A DNA stretch of 64,000 bases from VXRN01 sp963664365 (GTDB taxonomy: Bacteria; Chloroflexota; Dehalococcoidia; Lucifugimonadales; UBA1123). Below are positions 25,170 to 33,148 of the stretch, in pieces. Each line of letters opens with the position of its first letter. Within the stretch, counting starts at the first letter, position 1. The position numbers and the translations under genes were made by a program. Below the pieces are notes generated by a model that had not been told where the DNA came from, made no database searches, and saw nothing but the letters and a program-made list of their open reading frames with translations. The stretch covers positions 248,001 to 312,000 of the forward strand of contig OY761144.1 of NCBI GenBank assembly GCA_963664365.1, written 5' to 3'.

Positions 25170-25873
25170 CAACGATCAACACAATTGAAGACCTCATCCA
25201 CATTCTCGACGAGAATCCTGAGTGGACCGAGGCTCTGCGCAGCCGCCTGCTGACTCAGGAGCTCTTGGAGTTGCCCGCCCGGTTCGCCGAGTACACCGAG
25301 GCCACCGACGGGCAGTTCGAAGCCATCAACAGGCGTTTCGAGGCCATCGACAGGCAGTTCGAGGCCATCAACAGGCAGTTCGATACCGTCAACGCGCATC
25401 TTAGCGCGCTCGACCTCCGCTTGGGTAGGTTTGAGCAAGACATGGCGTTCTTCCGTTCTCGTCATGCCAGCGAGATGGTAAGAGACCAAAGCAGGCGCGT
25501 CGCTCGTGAAGCGGGCTACCGTAGGGTTCGCACTCTCACAACCGACGACCTCTACGACATGGTTGATGAGGCTGACACCGAAGGCATCTCTGTGAGCGCG
25601 CTGCGCAGCTTCAGGGCCGCCGACTTAATCATGGAAGCGGAAAAGGCCGATACGGGAGCCCCCGGTTTCGTTGCCGTGGAGATTTCCTACACGGTCAACG
25701 GGCGCGACACCGAACGCGCTATACGCAACGCCGACTTCCTGAAGAGGTTTACGAGCAAAGATGCCGTCGCTGTGGTCGCGGGAGTGCGTAAGGACGACCG
25801 CATCGACCCTGACATCGCTGCTGGGAACGTAGCCTGGTTCCCAGTGGAAGTAGAAGACCTGGCGACGGAGTAA
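25166..25873 (+). CDS. Coiled-coil protein with possible PD-(D/E)XK nuclease core, copy A
   Basis: This 235-residue protein has an N-terminal helical region, then a heptad-repeat coiled coil (residues about 45-85: FEAINRR, FEAIDRQ, FEAINRQ units), and a C-terminal alpha/beta domain. That domain ends with FVAVEISYTVNGRDTERAIRNADFLKRF and VAVVAGVR. I recall similar coiled-coil/DUF3782-like proteins in Chloroflexota and Cyanobacteria with a nuclease-like fold, where a Glu on the E-I-S strand could be metal-binding. The usual Lys is not seen, so catalysis is uncertain. The expected role is nucleic-acid binding or cleavage, but it is unproven. The gene has its own promoter. Confidence 0.75.
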   Translation: MTTINTIEDLIHILDENPEWTEALRSRLLTQELLELPARFAEYTEATDGQFEAINRRFEAIDRQFEAINRQFDTVNAHLSALDLRLGRFEQDMAFFRSRHASEMVRDQSRRVAREAGYRRVRTLTTDDLYDMVDEADTEGISVSALRSFRAADLIMEAEKADTGAPGFVAVEISYTVNGRDTERAIRNADFLKRFTSKDAVAVVAGVRKDDRIDPDIAAGNVAWFPVEVEDLATE

Positions 25874-25956
25874 GAGACCTTATAGTTCTGAATAGGAGCT
25901 CTGGTTTAGTATCAAAATGACTCTGTCTATAATGATAATGCCAGAATGGAGTACAT

Positions 25957-26856
25957 GTGTTAATATTATTCAAGAACAATAGACACAAGAGTGGATTAAC
26001 AAGTGGTCCTGCACTTAATAAACACAGGCCTAAGATCGGTTCTGGGCTATACGTTGATTTGGAAAACCTGCAAGTCAACGGCAAGCAACTGCTAGAGACC
26101 TTGATTAATGAATGGCCGGAGTCGACTCCAAAGCCTGTACGTATAATGCTAACCGTTCGGGCAGATTTCGTAGAGTTATGGCGACTATGGGCAGTAAATC
26201 GATTTGACAGTTTGGACGTTGTAGTGAAGGGGACACAACACTTCAGCGCGTCCAAGTCAAAGAATTCAGCCGACATCGCTCTCGCCACAAGTGCGATGGC
26301 AGACTGGCTCCTTAGAAGGGTCAGCCACATTGCTGTATTTAGCGACGACAGCGACTTTGTTTCTTTGTACGCCAGCATCCGGGACGAGATGGTGCGTTCT
26401 GGTGTAGGTGACCGCGACGTGCCTTTTCTTTGGGTGGTGACTAACCGGAATGGCACACTTTCTCCAATAGCGAATCAGTTCTTTCCAAGTGATAAATTGC
26501 ATGTAGTACGAACCCGTAGCGACAGTGGAGCACCTGCGGCAGACAAAGAGCCTGCATCGGCAGCAACGGCAATAGTAGACAATGGCTCAGGCGAGCACAT
26601 ATACACTCAAATGGCACAAGCTATCTTGGAGAGTATTCCAGTTGGTCCATTCAAGAGCACGGATTGCAAAAGCACGATAGAGCAGCGATGGCCGAATCAT
26701 CCATTGGCAACAACTGATCCAGCCAAATTTGGTTCCGAATTCAAGGCAAAAATCTGGCCGATCATGAAAGTGTGGGGTGTAACAATTCCCAATGCAGGCA
26801 AGCAGCCTATCCGTTACGAAATGACTCAGGACGCGAAAGGCAATGCGCAAAAATAA
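25957..26856 (+). CDS. NYN-domain (LabA/DUF88-like) putative ribonuclease
   Basis: The GTG at 25957 has GGAG at 25947-25950. The 299-residue protein carries NYN/PIN-like acidic residues in order: LYVDLENLQ, KNSADIALATSAMADWL and FSDDSDFVSLYASI. This matches NYN-domain RNases (LabA, DUF88). The C-terminal half from about 195 on is a separate region (IYTQMAQAILESIP...) resembling an OST-HTH/LOTUS-like tail. The gene is distinctly AT-richer than its neighbours, with a TATAAT stretch upstream (25928-25933), suggesting transfer. It lies between the two copies of the duplicated unit. Confidence 0.8.
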   Translation: MLILFKNNRHKSGLTSGPALNKHRPKIGSGLYVDLENLQVNGKQLLETLINEWPESTPKPVRIMLTVRADFVELWRLWAVNRFDSLDVVVKGTQHFSASKSKNSADIALATSAMADWLLRRVSHIAVFSDDSDFVSLYASIRDEMVRSGVGDRDVPFLWVVTNRNGTLSPIANQFFPSDKLHVVRTRSDSGAPAADKEPASAATAIVDNGSGEHIYTQMAQAILESIPVGPFKSTDCKSTIEQRWPNHPLATTDPAKFGSEFKAKIWPIMKVWGVTIPNAGKQPIRYEMTQDAKGNAQK

Positions 26857-26878
26857 ACTTGCATTAGAGAGGTCTGCT

Positions 26879-27029
26879 CAGCCGGGAAGGACGTCAATAC
26901 ATGGAGCAGGCGCCATAGCTGGCTCTCTGGCCCGATCTTGCTCTGACCGTCACAGTATACAGTCTAAACATGTTCGGCGACGCCATGAGAGACCTCCTTG
27001 ACCCCAGGCTCCGTGGCGGCGAATCGTAG
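26879..27029 (+). pseudogene. 3' remnant of a dppC permease gene
   Basis: The bases closely follow the last 50 or so codons of the dppC genes at 32165-33067 and 56511-57413, including NMFGDAMRDLLDPRL and ES at the end. No upstream part exists. It is continued by CaiB remains exactly as at the 57.4 kb locus. Confidence 0.85.
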
Positions 27030-27061
27030 AACCTGACCGCCAACAGACCCACCCCACAGAG

Positions 27062-27368
27062 TCATGACACCGCGCCCGACTATCGCAAACTCATTATCTG
27101 CTCGCGTGAGTATCCCAGCCCAGCCAGTGCCTCGCCAGTGTGCTGCCCGACGGTAGCCCCCAGCGAGCGCACGCTGCCCGGCGTGTCGGATAGATTCGGC
27201 CCAATGCCGACCTGCCTGACCGTCTCCCCGTCCAGTGTACCCGCTTCGACTACCATTTTCCGATGTAGGTTCTGCGGGTCCCCCACCACCTCGTCGAAGG
27301 TCGATGCCTTGGGTGACGTCGATGTTGTCGATCCCCGACAGCAACTCCAACCACTCATCGCGGTCCTT
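27062..27368 (-). pseudogene. 3' remnant of a CaiB/BaiF CoA-transferase gene, frameshifted
   Basis: This strand matches the 3' end of the CaiB gene at 57446-58639 (QNLHRKMVVEAG, GIGP...SDTPGSVRSLGATVGQHT), with a frameshift splitting the reading frame. It breaks off at 27368 where pncB sequence begins, and is a dead copy of the 57.4-57.75 kb region. Confidence 0.85.
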
Positions 27369-27370
27369 CG

Positions 27371-27588
27371 TCATGGAAGACGGCACACGCACCGGGCCCC
27401 TGCCCTTTCTCGACGAAGTACGCGACTTCCACGCGGGCAGGATTCGGGAGATTCCCGACGGTCTTCGCGGCGTCAGACCTAGGGGCGCCTACCGCGTGGA
27501 CGTGTCGGACACGCTCCGGGCGCTGGCAAAAGGAGTTCAGGGGAGATTGGGACCTGCCCCTGCATTGACACCCCGCCCTTGTAAATGA
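27371..27588 (+). pseudogene. 3' fragment of a second pncB copy
   Basis: The coding sense MEDGTRTGPLPFLDEVRDFH...GLRGVRPRGAYRVDVSD matches residues near the C-terminus of the intact pncB (23306-24736) and ends at its own stop at 27588. The rest of this pncB copy is missing apart from an internal piece at 28394-28470. Confidence 0.85.
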
Positions 27589-27595
27589 TTACCTT

Positions 27596-28399
27596 GCGGA
27601 ACGTAGAATCTGGTACAATCTTGTCCGGACTAGGACAATCCAATGACAACGATCAACACAATTGAAGACCTCATCCACATTCTCGACGAGAATCCTGAGT
27701 GGACCGAGGCTCTGCGCAGCCGCCTGCTGACTCAGGAGCTCTTGGAGTTGCCCGCCCGGTTCGCCGAGTACACCGAGGCCACCGACGGGCAGTTCGAAGC
27801 CATCAACAGGCGTTTCGAGGCCATCGACAGGCGTTTCGAGGCCATCGACAGGCGTTTCGAGGCCATCGACAGGCAGTTCGAGGCCATCAACAGGCAGTTC
27901 GATACCGTCAACGCGCATCTTAGCGCGCTCGACCTCCGCTTAGGTAGGTTTGAGCAAGACATGGCGTTCTTCCGTTCTCGTCATGCCAGCGAGATGGTAA
28001 GAGACCAAAGCAGGCGCGTCGCTCGTGAAGTGGGCTACCGGAGGGTACGCACTCTCACAACCGACGACCTCTACGACATGGTTGATGAGGCTGACACCGA
28101 AGGCATCTCTGTGAGCGCGCTGCGCAGCTTCAGGGCCGCCGACTTAATCATGGAAGCGGAAAAGGCCGATACGGGAGTTCCCGGTTTCGTTGCCGTGGAG
28201 ATTTCCTACACGGTCAACGGGCGCGACACCGAACGCGCTATACGCAACGCCGACTTCCTGAAGAGGTTTACGAGCAAAGATGCCGTCGCTGTGGTCGCGG
28301 GAGTGCGTAAGGACGACCGCATCGACCCTGACATCGTTGCTGGGAACGTAGCCTGGTTCCCAGTGGAAGTAGAAGACCTGGCAACGGAGTAAGAGACCT
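27596..28399 (+). repeat. Duplicated gene unit, copy B (804 bp)
   Basis: This matches 25119-25880 from GCGGAACG through GAGACCT. It carries two extra 21-bp repeats. The right end shares the 7-bp GAGACCT with the pncB sequence that follows, so microhomology-mediated joining is possible. The left flank (pncB 3' end) is unrelated to copy A's left flank. Confidence 0.92.
27643..28392 (+). CDS. Coiled-coil protein with possible PD-(D/E)XK nuclease core, copy B
   Basis: This 249-residue near-duplicate of the copy A protein has the same ends and the same C-terminal domain (VAVEISYTVNGRDTERAIRNADF). The coiled coil is extended by 14 residues: the FEAIDRR heptad occurs more often, matching two extra 21-bp DNA repeats. 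Only a few other substitutions are present (Ala to Val, Ala to Val). It has its own copy of the extended -10 element at 27611-27619. Both copies look intact, so they are probably both expressed. The function is unknown, as for copy A. Confidence 0.75.
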   Translation: MTTINTIEDLIHILDENPEWTEALRSRLLTQELLELPARFAEYTEATDGQFEAINRRFEAIDRRFEAIDRRFEAIDRQFEAINRQFDTVNAHLSALDLRLGRFEQDMAFFRSRHASEMVRDQSRRVAREVGYRRVRTLTTDDLYDMVDEADTEGISVSALRSFRAADLIMEAEKADTGVPGFVAVEISYTVNGRDTERAIRNADFLKRFTSKDAVAVVAGVRKDDRIDPDIVAGNVAWFPVEVEDLATE

Positions 28400-28470
28400 C
28401 GACGCTCTCTCGGCAGGCGCGCGATATGCTGGACGACGCCGGACTCCCCCATTCCCAGTTCTTCGCCCCC
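28394..28470 (+). pseudogene. Internal fragment of a second pncB copy
   Basis: The stretch GAC CTC GAC ... ATGCTGGACGACGCCGGACTC follows intact pncB (24117-24193) closely, but in this location it lies after the pncB 3' end fragment. Order is therefore reversed relative to the gene, showing a rearrangement. Confidence 0.75.
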
Positions 28471-28547
28471 GGCAGCCGGCCCCACTCGTGGTTGATCACC
28501 TACGTTCAACCCCAAGCCCCACCAACCTATCCTGAAAATCCTCCCAT

Positions 28548-28575
28548 CCCCAAAATCCTGCTTCAGACCCCCTTA
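28548..28575 (+). repeat. Dispersed repeat (CAAAATCCTGCTTCAGAC)
   Basis: This unit recurs at 40035-40065 and 52721-52750, always shortly upstream of an operon (SBP1, sdhA, SBP2). No gene is seen in it. Confidence 0.7.
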
Positions 28576-28608
28576 TTCCTGACCCATATTCCCTCGATAC
28601 CTCAACAG

Positions 28609-28637
28609 TTGACGGAGGAGGGAGAAAGTGGTATAAC
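28609..28637 (+). promoter_or_regulatory. Promoter of the first peptide-importer operon
   Basis: TTGACG (28609-28614), a 17-bp spacer and TATAAC (28632-28637) give a strong sigma-70-like promoter. The same motif, with a 15-bp spacer, precedes the paralogous operon at 52798-52824. Confidence 0.7.
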
Positions 28638-28690
28638 TCCCACGTCCCGTTAGGGGGGCCGGTTCCGTGCCGTTGCGGACAGTCAAAATC

Positions 28691-28742
28691 CCCTCTCCCT
28701 TGATGGGAGAGGGCTAGAGCTTGCCCCGTACTTGATACGGGG
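28691..28742 (+). repeat. Palindromic repeats in the leader of the first importer operon
   Basis: There are two hairpins: CCCTCTCCC/GGGAGAGGG (28691-28713) and CCCCGTA/TACGGGG (28724-28742). The first belongs to a dispersed palindromic repeat family also found at 38645, 44719, 44791 and 59923, twice inside genes. Confidence 0.75.
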
Positions 28743-28774
28743 TGAGGGAAATTCACCAACACGGAGGCATCGTC

Positions 28775-30997
28775 ATGCTTACATCTAATTCACTGCGTTG
28801 GCTGGTCGTAGTTGCAGGAGCCGCAATGCTGTTGGCGTTCGCCGCGGCTTGCGCCGGAGAGACCGTCGAAGTTCCCGGCGAGACCGTGGTGGTGAAAGAA
28901 GAGGTCATCAAGACCGTCGAGGTCCCCGGTGAGACCATCGTCAAAGAGGTGATCAAAGAGGTTCAGGTGCCCGGCGAGACCGTGGTGGTCGAAAAAGTGG
29001 TAAGGGAGACCGTCGAGGTTCCCGGCGAGACCGTCGTGGTGGAGAAAGAGGTCGTCAGGACAGTTGAGGTCCCCGGCGAGACCGTCACCGTAGAGGTCGT
29101 CAAAGAGGTGATGGTCCCCGGTGAGACGGTGGTGGTGGAGAAAGAGGTCGTCAAGACCGTCGAGGTCCCCGGCGAGACCATAGTGGTCGAGAAGCAAGTG
29201 CCTGTGGAGGTCGTCAAGACTGTTGAGGTCGTCAAGACCGTCGAGGTCCCGGGTGAGACCGTAGTCAAAGAGGTCGTCAAAGAGGTGCCGGCGGGGTATG
29301 TGACCGACCCAACCACCGGCAAGGCGGTGACCGCGCCACAGTATGGCGGGATACTAACCGTTGCCCATGATGAGCTGCCTACGCATTGTGACAGCTATTC
29401 TCATGTCGGCTTTGCGAATATCCTTGTCAGCGCCGTTATAGAGAGATCTGCCCTCATGGACTGGGCAATAGATAGGGACGAATGGCACTTGGCGTCAACG
29501 TACAAACCTCCGGTTTACCATGTTCCGCACCTGGCGGAAAGCTGGGAGCAGCCCGACCCGCTAACTGTTGTCCTAAACATCCGCCCAGGCGTTCACTGGC
29601 AGGACGAGGCGCCGGTGAACGGTCGCGAGCTGACTGCCGACGATTTCGTATATAACTTTCACCGTGTAACAGGTACGGGATCCGGCTTCACCGAACCAGG
29701 CCAATATGCTGGGTTTCTCGGTTATCAACACATCGAATCCGTAGAGGCCACCGACAATCATACGGTTGTTTTCACGCTGAACGAAGATACCACTGGCAAG
29801 AATTTCTTTGGCGGCCTTAATATGGCGGAGGTAATCGCCTGGGGCTACCACTCTGATATATACCCACCCGAGGTAATCGAGGAACACGGCGACGCTAAGG
29901 ATTGCAATAACATAGTTGGCACCGGACCCTTTATGCTTTCTGAATACGTCCCGGAGAACACCATAACCTGGGAGAAGAATCCCAACTACTGGGGCGCCGA
30001 TCCAAAATACCCCGAGAACCGCCTGCCCTATGTTGACGAGATGGTCGGTCTCTTTATGCCGGAACGAGCGACACGTATGGCGGCGCTACGCACGGCCAAG
30101 GTTGACTTTGTAGGTATCGGGGCTCGAATAAAATCTATCGACCAGGTGGAGAGCTTGGCGCGGACCAACCCCGATCTCCAGATAACGAGTGTTTGGTATC
30201 GGTCGGATAACTCTTTTGCATTTAGCTTGCATAAGGAGCCATTTGACGACCTCAGGGTGCGCCAGGCCATGCAGATGGCGCTGGACCATGAGACAATTAA
30301 CTTTACCTACTATAAGGGTTATGGAAACCCCGTACCTCAGGGGCTCTTGTCGACTGACATGACAGGGTGGACCACCCCATTTGCAGAGTGGCCCGAAGAG
30401 GTCAAGAAATACTGGACCTACGATCCTGAAGGCGCCGAAGCGTTGCTTGATGAGGCTGGGTTGCCGCGTGGTGACGACGGCATTAGATTCAAGACCGTAC
30501 TTAACAATGGCGCCGACCGCGATATGAGCTATCTTGAGATAGCTACAAGTTACTGGCGTGCGATTGGCATCGAGGTAGAGATTAGGGTGGTGGATGAGCC
30601 TACGTCCGCGGCCATGAAAGACTCGTTGGATTTTGAAGGTTTCTGGATCTGGCACTTGGCCCGTAGGGTGGACCCTATGAGTGATTACGAGTTGCTCTAC
30701 TCGAAGACGGGAATATGGGACTGGATGGGCATCGCTGATCCGGCTTATGACGCCCTGTATGAAGCCGCCGCAGCCACGAACGACATTGAGGAGAAGAAGC
30801 GGCTGGCTAGACAGATGGACCTGCGCCAGGCAGAGATGCACTGGATGGTATGGGGTACCGAATCGCCACAGTTTAACGCGAACTGGCCGTGGGTCAAAGG
30901 TTATAACGGTGAACTCGGACTCGGAACCGCTGAGTTCAATTGGCCCTATGTCATGCTCTGGATTGACCAGGACTTGAAGAAAGCAATGGGTTATTAG
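28775..30997 (+). CDS. Peptide-type ABC transporter substrate-binding lipoprotein with VPGET-repeat stalk (1)
   Basis: ATG 28775 is chosen for the GGAGG site 7 nt upstream. The N-terminus (SLRWLVVVAGAAMLLAFAAAC) is a lipoprotein signal with Cys at residue 26. Residues 27 to about 180 are a low-complexity stalk with eight VPGET units spaced by VVVEKEVVKT-type strands, and from about 190 the SBP_bac_5 domain follows (GILTVAHDELPTHC..., NIRPGVHWQDEAPVNGRELTADDFVYNFHRV). This would hold a peptide-binding domain away from the membrane. It is the first gene of an SBP-dppB-dppC operon, with a hairpin after the stop. The ligand is unknown. Confidence 0.9.
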   Translation: MLTSNSLRWLVVVAGAAMLLAFAAACAGETVEVPGETVVVKEEVIKTVEVPGETIVKEVIKEVQVPGETVVVEKVVRETVEVPGETVVVEKEVVRTVEVPGETVTVEVVKEVMVPGETVVVEKEVVKTVEVPGETIVVEKQVPVEVVKTVEVVKTVEVPGETVVKEVVKEVPAGYVTDPTTGKAVTAPQYGGILTVAHDELPTHCDSYSHVGFANILVSAVIERSALMDWAIDRDEWHLASTYKPPVYHVPHLAESWEQPDPLTVVLNIRPGVHWQDEAPVNGRELTADDFVYNFHRVTGTGSGFTEPGQYAGFLGYQHIESVEATDNHTVVFTLNEDTTGKNFFGGLNMAEVIAWGYHSDIYPPEVIEEHGDAKDCNNIVGTGPFMLSEYVPENTITWEKNPNYWGADPKYPENRLPYVDEMVGLFMPERATRMAALRTAKVDFVGIGARIKSIDQVESLARTNPDLQITSVWYRSDNSFAFSLHKEPFDDLRVRQAMQMALDHETINFTYYKGYGNPVPQGLLSTDMTGWTTPFAEWPEEVKKYWTYDPEGAEALLDEAGLPRGDDGIRFKTVLNNGADRDMSYLEIATSYWRAIGIEVEIRVVDEPTSAAMKDSLDFEGFWIWHLARRVDPMSDYELLYSKTGIWDWMGIADPAYDALYEAAAATNDIEEKKRLARQMDLRQAEMHWMVWGTESPQFNANWPWVKGYNGELGLGTAEFNWPYVMLWIDQDLKKAMGY

Positions 30998-31035
30998 CGG
31001 TTTAGCCCCTTTTAGCTGCTAACCTTAGGGAAAAA

Positions 31036-31067
31036 GGGAGTTGGGAGGTTCAGGCTTCCCAGCTCCC
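31036..31067 (+). terminator. Intercistronic hairpin between SBP1 and dppB
   Basis: GGGAGTTGGGAG and CTTCCCAGCTCCC pair with a few G-U pairs. The same hairpin is present and perfect at 55112-55143 in the paralogous operon. It may act as a partial terminator or stabiliser giving excess binding protein. Confidence 0.6.
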
Positions 31068-31147
31068 TTACTCATTGGACAATGGGAAGGATGCCTATGA
31101 CGAAAAAGGGTTGGCAATGACGGGGAGATCGCAATGAGGAGTGTCGC

Positions 31148-32155
31148 ATGAGAGCCTATATCATCAGGCGGCTATTGCTCGTAATCCCCACCCTGTTCTT
31201 ACTGAGCATACTGGTCTTTCTCTCGGTCCGCTTCATCCCGGGCGATACAATAGACCTAATAGCGACTAAGATGGAGACCTTTATTGGTCCGGGGGCCAAG
31301 GTTGACCGTGAACTTATTGAGCGTAGGCTGGGATTGGACGTGCCGGTTTACGTGCAGTATGCACGTTGGGTAGGAGTGTTGCCGATCCCTGACTGGGCAA
31401 CCGGTGAGACCCAGTTCAAGGGTCTCCTACAGGGCAGCCTTGGCAAATCGCTGATACGTGATACTCCAATAACGGAAATGATAGTTTCTAGATTGCCGGT
31501 AACCATTCAGCTCGGCGTCATGGCGCTCGTACTCGGGTTCTTGATTGCCCTGCCCGTCGGCATCTACTCGGCGATGCGTCAGGATACGGCCGCCGACTAC
31601 GTGGGACGTACCGTTGCCATCATCGGCATGGCAACGCCTAACTTCTGGCTGGCGCTTATGGTCATGATCTTCCCCGCCATCTGGTGGGGCTGGTCGCCGC
31701 CGATGAAGTGGGTTCCTTTCACGGAAGACCCGCTGGGGAATCTCGGGATTCTCATAATTCCCAGCCTGATTCTGGGGACGGCCGGCGCTGCCGGCACAAT
31801 GCGGTTGACGCGCACCATGATGCTGGAGGTGCTCAGGCAGGACTACATCAGGACAGCCTGGTCCAAGGGTCTCAGTGAGAAGGTAGTCATTATGAGACAC
31901 GCCGTCAAGAATGCGTCCATCCCGGTTGTTACCGTGATAGGCATGGATTTGCCTACCGTGGTAGGCGGCTCCGTTATCATGGAGAACATATTCAACCTGC
32001 CGGGGATGGGTCGTCTCCTGCTGACTGCACTCGCCGAGAGAGACTACCCGGTGGTCTCTGGAGTAAACCTGTTTTTCGCCACCATAGTTATTGGGAGCAT
32101 TCTACTTATCGACCTGATTTATCCGTACTTAGACCCCAGGGTCCGCTACAGCTAA
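31148..32155 (+). CDS. dppB: Peptide ABC transporter permease, DppB-like (1)
   Basis: This 335-residue permease starts MRAYIIRRLLLVIPTLFLLSILVFLSVRF, the standard N-terminus of DppB/GsiC. The binding-protein-dependent transport motif and EAA loop (about 245-265: DYIRTAWSKGLSEKVVIMRHAVKNA) follow, and about six hydrophobic segments are visible. The ATG at 31148 has GAGGAG 8 nt upstream. It lies 9 bp before dppC and 150 bp after SBP1, with a hairpin in between. Together with DppC it forms the channel of a di/oligopeptide-type importer. Confidence 0.93.
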   Translation: MRAYIIRRLLLVIPTLFLLSILVFLSVRFIPGDTIDLIATKMETFIGPGAKVDRELIERRLGLDVPVYVQYARWVGVLPIPDWATGETQFKGLLQGSLGKSLIRDTPITEMIVSRLPVTIQLGVMALVLGFLIALPVGIYSAMRQDTAADYVGRTVAIIGMATPNFWLALMVMIFPAIWWGWSPPMKWVPFTEDPLGNLGILIIPSLILGTAGAAGTMRLTRTMMLEVLRQDYIRTAWSKGLSEKVVIMRHAVKNASIPVVTVIGMDLPTVVGGSVIMENIFNLPGMGRLLLTALAERDYPVVSGVNLFFATIVIGSILLIDLIYPYLDPRVRYS

Positions 32156-32164
32156 AGAGGGGAC

Positions 32165-33067
32165 ATGAACGACACCACAGGGATACCATCAGTAGTAACT
32201 GCGCCAAAGAGACGCTCCCGGCTGGCTGAGTTATTTGGCAGGCTGGTCAGAGAGAAACCACTGGGTACTATCAGTGGAATAATCATACTGATATTGATTC
32301 TTGTCACTATCTTTGTCGAAGCTCTGGCTCCTTATCCGTATCATGAAATGCACCTGGCAGACAGGCTGACTAGCTCATCAGCCCAGTATCTGCTGGGTAC
32401 CGACCAGTTGGGGCGAGACGTCCTGAGCCGCGTTCTCTACGGGGCTCGAATCTCGTTAACCGTCGGTCTGGCAGCGACCGCTATCAATGTTGTGGTCGCT
32501 CTCCTGGTAGGCGGCGCTTCAGGATTCTTTGGTGGTAAGTTGGACCTCGTGGCGCAGAGATTTGTCGATGCCTGGATTGCTTTCCCGGGACTCCTCCTGT
32601 TGTTAACCATAATGTCCATAGTGGGGCGGGGTCTGTTGCAGATAATACTGGTACTGGGGATAGCAGGGGGCATCGGCGCCTCAAGAGTACTCCGAGGCGC
32701 CGTTATCGGCATTAAAGAGAATGACTACTTTCTGGCGGCGCGGGCAATTGGGAGCCCCACCACCGCAACACTGATGCGGCATGTCCTGCCCAATATTATG
32801 CCTGTCATAATTATTATATTCAGCATCAGCATAGGAGGCTACATCCTGGCGGCGGCTTCTCTGAGCTTCCTCGGATTCGGTCTGCCACCCCAGACTCCTG
32901 ACTGGGGAGGTATGCTCAGCCGAGAAGGACGTGAGTTCATGGAGCAGGCGCCATGGCTGGCTGTCTGGCCCGGTCTTGCCCTGACGATTACCATCTACTG
33001 TCTCAACATGTTCGGCGATGCCATGCGGGACCTCCTCGACCCCAGGCTCAGAGGCAGCGAATCGTAG
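32165..33067 (+). CDS. dppC: Peptide ABC transporter permease, DppC-like (1)
   Basis: The 300-residue permease has an N-terminal cytoplasmic part (PSVVTAPKRRSRLAELFGRLVREKPLGTISGIII), the conserved LGTDQLGRDVLSRVLYGARISL, and the EAA region with NDYFLAARAIGSPTTATLMRHVLPNIMP. The C-terminus ends GFGLPPQTPDWGGMLSREGREFMEQAPW...DAMRDLLDPRL. It pairs with DppB in the membrane. No ATPase genes follow; surE is next after 81 bp. Remnants of the same gene type are at 15841-16114 and 26879-27029. Confidence 0.93.
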   Translation: MNDTTGIPSVVTAPKRRSRLAELFGRLVREKPLGTISGIIILILILVTIFVEALAPYPYHEMHLADRLTSSSAQYLLGTDQLGRDVLSRVLYGARISLTVGLAATAINVVVALLVGGASGFFGGKLDLVAQRFVDAWIAFPGLLLLLTIMSIVGRGLLQIILVLGIAGGIGASRVLRGAVIGIKENDYFLAARAIGSPTTATLMRHVLPNIMPVIIIIFSISIGGYILAAASLSFLGFGLPPQTPDWGGMLSREGREFMEQAPWLAVWPGLALTITIYCLNMFGDAMRDLLDPRLRGSES

Positions 33068-33148
33068 ATCCTGCCCAGCGCCACGGTACTGGGGCCCCGT
33101 ACCGCCCCTTGACACGAACACAAGTACTCGATGCCATCTGGTGAAATT

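Larger units (their letters stand above)
25119..25880 (+). repeat. Duplicated gene unit, copy A (762 bp)
   Basis: This segment, including promoter and gene, is nearly identical to 27596-28399. The copies differ by 42 bp, which equals two 21-bp heptad-coding repeats, plus a few substitutions. The left end is inside a protease gene remnant. The right end is the GAGACCT just after the stop codon. Confidence 0.92.

Noticed and set aside
28859..29290. Regular repeats in the SBP genes, considered as a CRISPR array
   Set aside because: The repeats are in frame, code VPGET units, vary in sequence and have no spacers of uniform length.
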